Shown piece by piece: positions 1 through 10,705 of a stretch of 64,000 bases of DNA. The first letter of the stretch is position 1. Each line of letters starts with the position of its first letter. The position numbers and the translations under genes are program-made. The stretch is taken from positions 18,458,783 to 18,522,782 of the forward strand of contig OZ020593.1 in assembly GCA_963971535.1 (NCBI GenBank), in the 5' to 3' direction. The notes under the pieces are model-generated. The model had not been told where the DNA came from and ran no database searches. It was given only the letters and a program-made list of their open reading frames with translations. This stretch comes from Notolepis coatsorum (Eukaryota > Chordata > Actinopteri > Aulopiformes > Paralepididae).

Positions 1-430
1 CTAAGCACTCGCCTACCACCGCAGAGACCTCTGGGATCTAATCCAGCTGTCAGCGGTACCTCCGGCTTGATCAGTCATCCCTACTAACACAATTGGCAGT
101 GTTAGCGTGTGGGAAGCCGGTGGGGTATGTGTCCTGGTTGTTTGTTAAACTGTGACTCCTACTGGTCGGTCGGTCGGGGCGCCTGTTCAGCAGGGAGGGG
201 ATCTGGGGGGAAAATAGCGTGAACCTTTTACGCTATGTTCCCCCAGTGAAACTCCTCGCTGCCAGGTGAAAAGAAGCGGCTGTCGACTCCACATGTATCG
301 GAGGAGGCGTGTGGTAGTTCTACACCCTCCCCAGACCGACAGTGGGGCAATGCAACGCAGCGACCAGGAAGGGAATTGGCATAACGACTAAATTGGGATG
401 GGAGAAAAATAAAGAAAGCCAAAAAAAAAA
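1..430 (+). mobile_element. tRNA-derived SINE (family B), 5' end cut by window
   Basis: Shares ordered blocks with five other copies in the window (21.67, 46.56, 48.16, 50.15, 54.30 kb). These include a 'ctcgctgccaggtgaaaag' core, a 'cggaggaggcgtgtgg' block, and a 3' part containing 'actaaattgggatggg' followed by an A-rich tail at 420-430. The tRNA-like head is mostly missing because the window starts inside it. The sequence is diverged, so this is an old copy. Confidence 0.75.
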
Positions 431-627
431 GTGTCGTTTTTAAAACCGACCTGGCTCTGGTAGCACAGACCTCACACACAGAAAGAAAGCAGTCGGTAGG
501 AATAGAGTCACATTGTTCTCACATTGTTTCCCTCAGTTTTTACCAGTGTGCTACTAATGGTGGTGAGTAAATGACAAGTGGTCATGTGCGCTGTGTTTTT
601 GTAGTTGGCTAAAATGAGGCACATTAC
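431..627. other. No recognisable feature
   Basis: Moderately AT-rich sequence between two repeats. I see no coding signal or structure. Confidence 0.5.
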
Positions 628-810
628 GTCATTTAGCTGACTCTTTTATCCAAAGCGACTTACACGTTCTGTATGACAAGTCAGCAGGAAGGACGGGTAC
701 AACTCTTCATCAATGTTCATCAAATGTTCATCAAACAGTGCTGAAACGTGGGTGCTGCAGTGTTGAGTGCATAGTAGTAAAGACACAATAGTATAGTAGA
801 GTGAAATGCG
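628..810 (-). mobile_element. L2-type LINE/SINE 3' tail (UnaL2-like), fragment
   Basis: Contains 'ttttatccaaagcgactta', the reverse complement of the conserved 'gctttggataaaagcg' stem-loop tail of eel UnaL2-type LINEs and their SINEs. Related fragments lie at 15.37, 36.11, 37.5 and 41.93 kb. Confidence 0.6.
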
Positions 811-817
811 TAAGAAG

Positions 818-818
<1 letters not shown>

Positions 819-885
<67 letters not shown>
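819..885. repeat. (ATT)n microsatellite
   Basis: About 22 uninterrupted ATT units. The poly-isoleucine reading frame on the minus strand is an artefact. Confidence 0.95.
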
Positions 886-889
886 CTTT

Positions 890-1714
890 CTTATCTTCAT
901 TTCAGATATTGATTGAAGAAGTGTGTTTTTAATCAACGGCCAAAGACTTGTCGTGTTTCAGCTGTCCTAACTGTGGTGGGAATTTTCGTTCCACCATTGT
1001 GGAGCGAGGACTGAGAATAGGCGGCTTCTCTTTGATGACCCTCCCGGAGCTCGGATAGGAGTGTAGTGGGTCTGAGTCGGCCAGAAGATGCAGAGCGTAG
1101 GGGTCTTGAGGGTGTGTAGTTAGAGAGTATTGACCGGAGGTAGGCGGGAGCGGTTGTGTACTATAGCAAGTATCGCTGTGATGACAGTGTTAAACCATGG
1201 ATGATCGTTGTGTGTAGCCTATGTTGTGTTGTGCGGGTGTTTGGTAGATGGATTTGCACTATGTTGAGAGAGAGAGAGAGAGAGAGGGGAGAGGGGAGAG
1301 AGAGCTACGTAAGTGGAGCTACAGAGTTGCACATCAATTCAAATCAGCTGGGGAGAGATGGAGAGAGGGAGGAGATAATGGAGTCTCTACTGCTGAGTTT
1401 TGCTCAGCGCTGACTTATGATTGCAAATGATGATGCGATCGTCTGCGTTTAACCAGGACATGGCTTTTGAATTAAGTTTTTATGCAAATCACAAAGGAAA
1501 GCCAACGGGAATTATTCACTTCGACTCATGCGGTGAGTCACGCGTGCTGCACTCTCGGATTTGACTCAGTGATCTTCCCGCGCACGGACAAGCAAACTTT
1601 TAAACATTGCCTCCGTTGGCATCACACAGTTTTACAGTCTGGGAAATGGGAAGAGAGGAAAGAGGCTCGAGACAAAGAAAGGAAGCAGAGGCTGAGAAAG
1701 TTCTCTCTTTTTTT
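890..1714. other. Unassigned single-copy-looking stretch
   Basis: Mixed-composition DNA with a short (GA)n tract at about 1265-1295. Open frames here are short and low-complexity. No splice-flanked coding exon could be supported. Confidence 0.4.
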
Positions 1715-1920
1715 TTTAAACGCTGCTCAGAATCCGGTGATTGATTGGCGTTGTAATTAAGGATGTGACCGTTTCTCTGGGGATCTGTGAGACATCTCTC
1801 TCTTTCTTTATTTCTCTCTCTCTCTCTCTCTCTCTCTCCCTCTCTCTCTCGCTCCCCCTTCATTTCCCTATCCCCTGGCACCTATCAGTCCCCAGCCCGG
1901 ACCTGGCACACTGACGGCAC
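1715..1920 (+). mobile_element. Duplicated mobile segment, copy 1
   Basis: Nearly identical to 3812-4012. It begins around 'cagaatccggtgattgatt', passes through 'aattaaggatgtgaccgtt' and a (CT)n tract, and ends in 'cctatcccctggcacctatc' and 'cccagcccggacctggca'. The copy at 3812 interrupts a repeat that is uninterrupted at 40.09 kb, so the segment appears to be mobile. No family is recognised. Confidence 0.6.
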
Positions 1921-1970
1921 ACGTCACTCTTCTTAAGTACTAATCACTCATCGGTCCACTGAGCTGCGAT

Positions 1971-3724
<1,754 letters not shown>

Positions 3725-3739
3725 AAACTACTGTTTGGG

Positions 3740-4105
3740 CTTGAGGGGGGAGAGGGGCGGAGTGCACCGCTTTGCAGGAAGGGTGCGCTGCATTTACAAC
3801 ACAAGACAAAATGAGAGCAAGCTCAGAATCCGGCGATTGATTGGCATTGTAATTAAGGATGTGACCGTTTCTCTGGGGATCTGTGAGACATCTCTCTCTT
3901 TCTTTCTCTCTCTCTCTCTCTCTCTCTCTCCATCTCGCTCTCCCTCCCCCCCATTTGCCTATCCCCTGGCACCTATCAGTCCCCAGCCCGGACCTGGCAT
4001 GCGGCACAATAACTCGATGATCTTGTTTTCATGATCATGTGGGAAGACAAAATAATAACAATTGAAATTGAAACTCGATGAATCGCCCAGCCCTACTGCT
4101 TGTCG
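3740..4105 (+). mobile_element. Interspersed repeat interrupted by the mobile segment
   Basis: The flanks 'gaagggtgcgctgcatttac' (left) and 'catgatcatgtgggaag' (right, to 'cgcccagccctact') match an uninterrupted relative at 40085-40200. The intervening 3812-4012 is therefore a later insertion. Confidence 0.6.
3812..4012 (+). mobile_element. Duplicated mobile segment, copy 2 (inserted)
   Basis: About 200 bp and highly similar to 1715-1920, including a central (CT)n tract. Comparison with the empty site at about 40.12 kb places the insertion at a 'gacaa' position. A short target duplication such as acaa(a/t)a is possible but not clean. Confidence 0.6.
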
Positions 4106-4383
4106 AGAAGATGGCGTTCCCAAACCTAGAGAGACAACGTCCCCAAACCCCCCCCCCCCCCTGACCCCGAGCCTGGATCACCCCTTCTCCACCTCAGTGT
4201 TCTCCCAGGTGGCCACGATGAGAGCACTCCTCCCAGTCAACTTTGTTACCATGGGTTTCATTATTAAACCAGTATTGATCATGGAGATCCGTCTACGATT
4301 ATAATTGACGAGTCCGTAGCCTTGGGGGAAAAAGCCACAAACATCTACAGTACCACAAACATGGTACCCCTGGTACCATCTAC

Positions 4384-4944
4384 CAGGGGGGGTGACAGTG
4401 GCTCAGGAGGTAGAGGTCGCCTGGTTCCCAGTTTGATTCCCGGGCAGCGTGTCAAAGTGTCCTTGAGCAAAGACACTTAACCCCTAATTGCTCCCGATGT
4501 GCAGGTCGGCACCTCGCACGGTCGCCTCCGCCGTCGGTGTTAGGCTGGTAAAGATATGCCTCCTAAAGTGTGCAAACGGAAGTACAGGAAGTACCGGCTA
4601 CAGGCTTTTCCGGTTTCGACAAAACAATTATAGAAATATTTCCTCGTTTAAGCCACTGCAACGGCTTTGCCTGAAGAATTTACTACATGACCGGGACGTT
4701 CTATAGCGTGTTTGCCGACAGAATTCGAGAAAAGTTTGGTCCGTTCAGAGGCAGCTTCCAGGGGAAGTACATACACCCAACCCATACACACTTTCGGCCG
4801 TAGTTCTTTACCAGGCTTTATCTCACGGAGGAGATAAAACTGGGAACGAGGTTACGTCGGTGTGCAAATGTGTGAGTGAACGGGTCAAATGTGAGGAACA
4901 AAAATTACAAAGCACTTTGGATAAAAGCTGTTATATAAATGCAC
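4384..4944 (+). mobile_element. tRNA-derived SINE (family A), split by a 314-bp insertion
   Basis: The head 'tggctcaggaggtagag' and 'agtttgattcccgg' resemble Pol III A and B boxes. The body 'gtgtccttgagcaaagacac' and tail 'gctttg/gcactttggataaaagc' match the full copies at 13883 and 52267. The SINE stops at 4540 and resumes at 4855 with a repeated 'cgtcggtgt'. Confidence 0.8.
4541..4854. mobile_element. 314-bp insertion with 9-bp target-site duplication
   Basis: Flanked by perfect 9-bp copies of cgtcggtgt at 4532-4540 and 4855-4863, in the middle of a SINE. No terminal inverted repeats or poly-A tail are evident. It carries a short open stretch starting at an ATG at about 4556 (MPPKVCKRKYRKYR...). 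No family is recognised. Confidence 0.65.
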
Positions 4945-5017
4945 CATGTACCACATATGAACCGGGAGAGAAAAAGGCCAGACTCTCCAGGCGTACAGCG
5001 GGGTAGTAGGTACTGAC

Positions 5018-5332
5018 CTTGGCCTTGCCGGTGCTCTGCAGGATGTGCACCAGGGCGCAGGCCATCTCCTCCTTGTTCTTCACGCTGATGCCCGGCTCCA
5101 GCACCGAGCACAGCAGCATGTAGTTGTTGGTGGTGTACTCGGCGAACTCCTTGTACATCTCCATGGGCAGGATGCTCATGCTCTGGTAGCGCGCCTTGAT
5201 GCGGATCATGGGCCCGGCCGTCTTGCCCTTGGCCGGGTTGGGCGTGCTCACCTGGTACCACTTCTCCACGAACTGCCGGCCCGTCACCGCCGCCGCCGGG
5301 ATGCTGACCAGGCCGATGTAGTTGTTCTTGTC
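5018..5332 (-). CDS. dab2ip: SynGAP-family RasGAP exon (end of C2, start of GAP region)
   Basis: 315 nt, 105 codons, phase 0 at both ends. It reads [16 protein letters not shown] to [10 protein letters not shown], ending at donor AAG|GTCAGTA. It joins in frame to the exon at 6726-6965. The 'GRQFVEKWY' block and '[13 protein letters not shown]' are hallmarks of the DAB2IP/RASAL2/SYNGAP1 family, where this stretch links the C2 domain to the RasGAP domain that speeds GTP hydrolysis by Ras at the membrane. '[11 protein letters not shown]' and the neighbouring TTLL11 favour DAB2IP. The acceptor is odd: the intron ends 'aaacttgaaacgttgaag', a LINE tail with no polypyrimidine tract, so splicing here may be weak or lost. 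No stop codon or frameshift is present. The remaining GAP exons were not found at lower coordinates. Confidence 0.85.
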
Positions 5333-5360
5333 CTTCAACGTTTCAAGTTTCTTTATTAGT

Positions 5361-5882
5361 CGGGCTGTCAGTTTATCACGTTAATTAGATTAATTAATTA
5401 CACAGCAAATTATCACGTTATGAAAATTAACTCAAAATTGATTTAATTATTTTTTAATTGTATGATTTTTTTTAATTAATTTTTTATCTAATTCATTCCA
5501 CAATAACCTAGAATAAACATTTACAAACTTTTTTTTTTAAATGGTCCATTTGCATGTTCTTGGTATCTGATTCTAGGGACATCTATGGATCTCAGGGAAT
5601 GTATTCCCAGTGTCAGAAATACTGTGTCTGTTACTAGGCTTGAGTAAATTGTAATGAACCAAATGAGAATATCAATAATTATTATTATTATTATTATTAT
5701 TATATTTTTTTGACTGTGACATGCTAAAATTTACCAGACCTGAAAAATCTAAGCAAAAACAGAAGGTATATAACATATCAGGCCTAAAATGGTTATGCGA
5801 TTAAAATGCGATTAATTAGATTAATTAATTACAAATCCTGTAATTAATTAGATACTTTTTTTAAATCCGCTGACAGCACTAT
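5361..5882. mobile_element. hAT-like MITE with 8-bp duplication
   Basis: Ends are 'cgggctgtcag' and 'ctgacagcac'. The interior is built of 'taattaattagattaatt' blocks near both ends. Flanked by ttattagt at 5353-5360 and 5883-5890. An opposite-orientation relative occupies 35311-36048. Confidence 0.8.
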
Positions 5883-6081
5883 TTATTAGTTGTCATACAA
5901 AAGTACAGAATACTTTTATACAAAATGCTTCTTTCTGTTTTTGCTCCAGAGATTGTGCTAGATAAAAATAGATAAGTATAAAATAAGTATAATAAGTATA
6001 ATATAGAAAGTCAAGTACATAGACAAAAGTGTTCAATAAACATATATACAATGCAGAGTAGAAAAGTAACTGAGTTACAAT

Positions 6082-6423
6082 TAGGGATGTCCGATATTAT
6101 CGGCCTACCGATATTGGCATTAAAATGTAATATCGGAAAATATCGGTATTGTTTCTTTTTTTTTTTTACGTTTATTTAACCTTTATTTACCCAGGCAAGC
6201 AAGTAAGAACAAATTATTATTTTTTTTATTGTCAAAAGTATGCATAATGTTGTGTTAATTCCACGACAAGATATATGTAATGTTAATTACCTGAAATTAT
6301 TCCGTTTTTTGGGGGGGAAACCCTGCATATATCGGTATCGGTTGATATCGGTATAGGAAATTAAGAGTTGGACAATATCGGTATATCGGATATCGGTAAA
6401 AAAGCCAATATCGAACATCCCTA
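6082..6423. mobile_element. hAT-like MITE (tagggatgtccgat family), copy 1
   Basis: Begins 'tagggatgtccgatatt' and ends 'atatcgaacatcccta'. Flanked by perfect 8-bp copies of gttacaat (6074-6081 and 6424-6431). The interior carries many 'atatcggtat' motifs and the block 'acccaggcaagcaagtaaga'. Further copies lie at 34016 and 43647. Confidence 0.9.
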
Positions 6424-6725
6424 GTTACAATACAATATACAGTACACTGCAGAAATGGGATGAGGTACAATTTAGGTACAATTTACAGTAAGGTGTAATG
6501 ATGAGGTATGAGTGCAAATTCTTTACCAATACATATAAAGTGTGTTAAAGTGTCTAAAGTGGGTCAAGTGGGTGCTGCGGTGAGTTGTTTGTTTAAAGTG
6601 AGTGTGTGCGTGACGGTGTGGTTGTGTGTGCTGTGAGTGTATTTGATGGTTTGTTACATAGTGTTGTTATTGTCATTTAGCATATAATATATATATATAT
6701 TACATATATATTACATATATTATAC

Positions 6726-6965
6726 CTTCTTCTTCTTCTTGTCCGTGTCCTTGTAGAGGTGCACCGTGACGTTCTTGACCGCCGGCAGGTTGTTGAACTC
6801 GAAGTGCTCGCCCCAGAACACGTTGTCCGTCTTCAGCTTGCAGGTGGTGCGGGCGTACAGCGCGTCGTCCAGGCACAGCTCGCAGAAGTACTTCTTCTTG
6901 GCCGGCAGGTCCTTGGCCTCGATGATCCACAGCTTCAGTAGGTTCTCCACCCGACGGCTGTTGTC
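6726..6965 (-). CDS. dab2ip: SynGAP-family RasGAP exon encoding C2 domain
   Basis: 240 nt, 80 codons, phase 0. It starts after acceptor 'ctctccag' with [20 protein letters not shown] and ends TDKKKKK at donor AAG|GTATAA. The blocks '[14 protein letters not shown]' and '[13 protein letters not shown]' belong to the C2 domain that in this family docks the RasGAP to membrane and precedes the GAP domain. The upstream intron is pyrimidine-rich on the sense strand, which gives a good acceptor. It joins in frame with 5018-5332. RASAL2 is the main alternative. The expected N-terminal PH-region exons were not found between here and the 200-N gap. Confidence 0.85.
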
Positions 6966-6970
6966 CTGGA

Positions 6971-7065
6971 GAGGGGGGGGAGAGGTGGAGGAACGAGGGG
7001 GGGGGACAGGGGGAGAGGTGGAGGAACGAGGGAGGAGAGGTGGAGGAACGAGGGGGAAGACAGGG
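6971..7065. repeat. G-rich minisatellite next to C2 exon
   Basis: About three units containing 'gagaggtggaggaacgaggg'. On the gene's sense strand it is a long polypyrimidine tract directly upstream of the acceptor. Confidence 0.8.
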
Positions 7066-7220
7066 GCTTAGATTAGATTAGGTTAGATTAGATTCAAATG
7101 TATTGTCATCATACAGTACGACGGAAATAAGTTTGGCATCCAACCAGAGTGCAAATGGAACCGGGTATGAAATATATAAATGAATATGTACAGTGATACA
7201 GGTATAAACGGTGGCCAGTG
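7066..7220 (-). mobile_element. LINE 3' tail (tctaa)n type
   Basis: Starts with 'ttagattagattagatt', the reversed (tctaa)n tail. It contains 'aagtttggcatccaaccaga', which recurs at 18.99, 52.2 and 53.1 kb. Confidence 0.75.
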
Positions 7221-7221
7221 G

Positions 7222-7465
7222 TGGGCAGCGGTGGCCTAATGGTTAGAGAAGAGATTAATAACTCTCTCCTATCCCCTTAACACCAACCGCTGAAGTGCCC
7301 TTGAGCAAGGCACTTAACCCCTCAGTGGCCAACAGTGTCAGACTGTGGTTGTACTGGGCAGCTCCCAGGTGTGAATGGAACTGTGTGAATGTGAAGCAGG
7401 GCGTAGCTGAAAAAGAGCATCCGCTCAGCGAACCTACCCTGGGTAAATAAAGGTTCATACATTTT
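7222..7465 (+). mobile_element. tRNA-derived SINE variant
   Basis: 'gtggcctaatggttagag' resembles a tRNA A-box region. 'cccttgagcaaggcactta' and a short A-rich end follow the layout of common percomorph SINEs. The B box is degenerate. Confidence 0.55.
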
Positions 7466-7524
7466 TCTTTTATAAAAAAAAAGGTGACACGGAAATAATA
7501 TCTCAATGTGGCTGGTGTTCCGCT

Positions 7525-7580
7525 TTAACCTTGGCCATGGAAATAACATATTATGCTATGTGTCCATGGCCAAGGAAAGT
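7525..7580. repeat. Short hairpin
   Basis: 'aaccttggccatgg' and 'ccatggccaagg' form arms around a central AT-rich palindromic stretch. The function is unknown. Confidence 0.6.
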
Positions 7581-7934
7581 TCCAAGCAATATCTGTAAAC
7601 AGGACTCAAACGTCAAACGTGTGATGTCAGGTATAAAATCTGAAGCTTCTTCATTGACAATTATTGGGAGACTAATTTCCTAGACCCACAGAATGAGCTT
7701 TATTCTATTGGAGTGTTCTCCGTTCTAGAAGAGAAAATGTACCCATATATACTGTACTGTACTCTGGGTGCTCTCAGTGTCATCTTTACCCAATTCGTTG
7801 TCTATGGAGGAACTTTATACCTCAGTCTTTATACCTGATGACATCACAACATTGAGTCTTAGCACTCTAGTTTTGGGATTTGGGAGAGAGTCGCCTGTGT
7901 CCGTGTTCATATGCGTTTGGACCGTCTTAGAATA

Positions 7935-8123
7935 CACTGCCCTGCAGAAGCTAACCGCAGTAACTACGCAAACAGGGAAACATTTCTTTAAAGTTCTCTG
8001 ACTATCCAGTGATTTTGTAGTTACTGCAATTCTTTATACCCCTTTTCTCTGAAACAGAGCAAGAACTCTGAAGCTTTGTCATAAGATAAAACAGATACTG
8101 AGAAGTAAAATGTCACGTATGAC

Positions 8124-8155
<32 letters not shown>

Positions 8156-8191
8156 CTTTTAATTACTGCGGTTAGCTTTTGCAGGGCAGTG
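7935..8191. mobile_element. Tc1/mariner-like MITE, copy 1
   Basis: Terminal inverted repeats of about 30 bp: 'cactgccctgcagaagctaa' and 'ttagcttttgcagggcagtg'. Bounded by TA on both sides. A second copy lies at 47524-47768. The interior includes an A-run at 8132-8155. Confidence 0.85.
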
Positions 8192-9119
8192 TAGGGATAA
8201 CATATATTAATTCTTATTGGCACTACTTCCCCTTTATGGTCTGAGGGATAATACCGGTGGAAATAGGTCAGACTATTACCCAATGCTTGAATGGATATAA
8301 TTACAGTTCCAGAAAGGATTAGGTGTAGTAAATTAAGTAAACGACCTCAGCTACACCAGCAAGCTTCACATTAGACCTGTGACTCAAACCTTATCAATGT
8401 CCCTTCCGCTATATAAAGGGACAACTTTGTAATAAGAGACGGTTAAATAATTCCAGAGCAGCTCCACGACTAATGGAATTACATTTGAGGGACGAGATTT
8501 AGTGTTCAACGTGTGGAGGTATTAACCCTTTCACTACCACGTTACCAAAGGGTTAACCCTTTCACAACCACACTACAGAAGGTTAACCCTTTCACTGCCA
8601 CACTACAGATGGTTAACCGTCTGTAGTGTGGTAGTGAAAAGGGTTAACCTTCTGTAGTGTGATAGTGAAAGGGTTAAAAAATGTTTTAAATGAAACCTGT
8701 TCTGATCTGAAAGAGCTCAGGCATCTGCTGCCAACCTCCATGTTTACACACAAACACGGCGGCATCGATTCTATCCAATCCATCAAAGTCACAGAAGAAT
8801 TATAAACTGCAACGGCGGGATGAAGAGATAACAGACCCTCGCCAGGAGAGAGGGGGATAAAGAGAGGAGGATAAAGAGAGGAGGATAACGAGAGGAGGAT
8901 AACAAGAGGAGGATAACAAGAGGACATTGCGGCTGTTGGAGAACTTTTGTTCTTCGTCTAAAAGTTCTAATTAGCGAGCCATTTGCTAAATAACAAAAGA
9001 GGCACTATTTATTTATTCAGTGCATAACGTTTGCCGCTCTCTCCCTGAATTATGATTTTAGAGGACAGAGCTGAGACCAGAGGAACGAGCTGCAGGGGAT
9101 GAAAGCGTTCTGCTACCGA
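8192..9119. other. Intergenic/intronic stretch with an inverted repeat
   Basis: 8519-8676 holds a palindromic set of 'ggttaaccctttcac' units. 'cactacagatggttaac' is followed at once by its inverted copy, so the single strand folds into a hairpin with roughly 60-nt arms. A related unit is at 10375-10435. The rest shows no feature. Confidence 0.55.
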
Positions 9120-9417
9120 CCGCCTGCTTTCTGCTACTGACAGCCTGTTTCCTGCTTCCTGCTACTGACAGCCTGTTTCCTGCTTCCTGCTACTGACAGT
9201 CTGGTTCCTGCTACTGACAGCCTGGTTCCTGCTACTGACAGTCTGGTTCCTGCTACTGACAGCCTGGTTCCTGCTACTGACAGCCTGGTTCCTGCTACTG
9301 ACAGCCTGGTTCCTGCTACTGACAGCCTGGTTCCTGCTACTGACAGCCTGGTTCCTGCTACTGACAGCCTGGTTCCTGCTACTGACAGCCTGGTTCCTGC
9401 TACTGACAGCCTGCTTC
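9120..9417. repeat. 21-bp minisatellite abutting an assembly gap
   Basis: About 12-13 units of 'ctgctactgacagcctggtt' plus one base, running directly into the Ns. The minus-strand frame (AVSSRNQ)n is an artefact. Confidence 0.9.
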
Positions 9418-9617
9418 NNNNNNNNNNNNNNNNNNNNNNNNNNNNNNNNNNNNNNNNNNNNNNNNNNNNNNNNNNNNNNNNNNNNNNNNNNNNNNNNNNN
9501 NNNNNNNNNNNNNNNNNNNNNNNNNNNNNNNNNNNNNNNNNNNNNNNNNNNNNNNNNNNNNNNNNNNNNNNNNNNNNNNNNNNNNNNNNNNNNNNNNNNN
9601 NNNNNNNNNNNNNNNNN
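9418..9617. other. Assembly gap, 200 Ns
   Basis: Exactly 200 Ns, which suggests a placeholder of unknown true size. It lies between the RasGAP exons and the last visible TTLL11 exon. Confidence 0.99.
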
Positions 9618-9704
9618 TGGAAGTGGACAAAGTAGAGAGAGAGATGAAGAGAAGGAGTGTGTGTGTGTGTGTGTGTGTGCGTGTGTGCATGTGTGTGTAC
9701 TCAC

Positions 9705-9815
9705 GTTGGTGTTTTCGAGGCTGGGGTCCATAAGGCGGAGGGTGTCTCTAATAACACCCACTTTAACCTCCTCATCCACTGGACTGGGCACATACTCAAA
9801 CACTCCTGGTGACAC
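9705..9815 (-). CDS. ttll11: TTLL11 exon (C-terminal part of TTL core)
   Basis: 111 nt, 37 codons, phase 0 at both ends. It follows acceptor 'tgttttccag', reads VSPGVFEYVPSPVDEEVKVG to DTLRLMDPSLENTN, and ends at donor AAC|GTGAGT. It continues in frame from the exon at 15215-15310 (..RIEHEQE|VSPGVFE..). 'VPSPVDEEVK' followed by a helical 'VIRDTLRLM' segment is typical of the end of the tubulin-tyrosine-ligase domain in glutamylating TTLLs. The acceptor is preceded by 186 bp of (TG)n on the sense strand and the donor is followed by (CA)n. In human TTLL11 further C-terminal exons follow. None was found here before the gap. Confidence 0.9.
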
Positions 9816-9818
9816 CTG

Positions 9819-10012
<194 letters not shown>

Positions 10013-10099
10013 CTCTGTTATGACACTGACTGTAAACAGCAAAGCGGATGAGGTGGTATGTAGCTCAAGAGGGAGGTGTAATGGTTATGTCATTGCTGT

Positions 10100-10256
10100 T
10101 TCTCAAGTTTCAAGTTTCTCAAGTTTCTTTATTAGTTGTCATACAGAAGTACAGAATACTTTTATACAAAATGCTTCTTTCTGTTACGCTCCAGAGACTG
10201 TGCTAGGCAAAAATAGATAAGTATAAAATAAGTGTAGCAAGTATAAGGTGGCCGGT
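10100..10256 (-). mobile_element. LINE 3' tail fragment
   Basis: Matches 5878-6000 ('cagaatacttttatacaaaa', 'gataagtataaaataagt'), starting at 'caagtttctttattagttg'. Same LINE family as in the RasGAP intron. Confidence 0.7.
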
Positions 10257-10705
10257 CCACCTCGCAAAATGGCAACGTATTTCCCCATGGCCCATTTCTA
10301 AATCGTCTCGTTAATAAAACAAATAAAGCGTGAACATGAACAGCAAAAAAAAATCAACGCGACCGTCGGTTGTGTGATAGTAAAGGGTTAACCTTCTGCC
10401 GTGTGGCAGTGGTGAAAGGGTTAATGTTGTAGTGTGTTTTGTTGTTTCACTACCCTGTTGTACTAAACGCTGTAACGCTGGCTATTTAGTTTCTGATGTC
10501 GCTTAAGAGAAACCTTCACCGTACGGTACAGCGGGCGCCTGCTGCATAAATCCATCACGTTTGAATCGGCACGGCTCCCTCCGAGACCTGCAAGGTGGTT
10601 TTTAAATTAGCCGGTAATACCGTGTGCAGCCCGGGGACGACTCAGGGAAGATTTAACGGCGTCAGAATTTTGGATACCGGCCAACACTAATGTGGACATA
10701 GCGAT
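10257..10705. other. No clear feature
   Basis: Contains a 'ggttaaccttctgc' unit related to the inverted repeat at 8.5 kb. No coding or structural RNA signal is visible. Confidence 0.45.

Larger units (their letters stand above)
5338..6660 (-). mobile_element. LINE 3' region filling the RasGAP intron
   Basis: Read on the minus strand it ends in 'aataaagaaacttgaaac', five nucleotides before the exon acceptor. The part 'cagaatacttttatacaaaa' to 'gataagtataaaataagt' recurs at 10.1 kb. Two MITEs (5361-5882 and 6082-6423) are inserted in it. Its extent beyond about 6070 is inferred. Confidence 0.65.
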
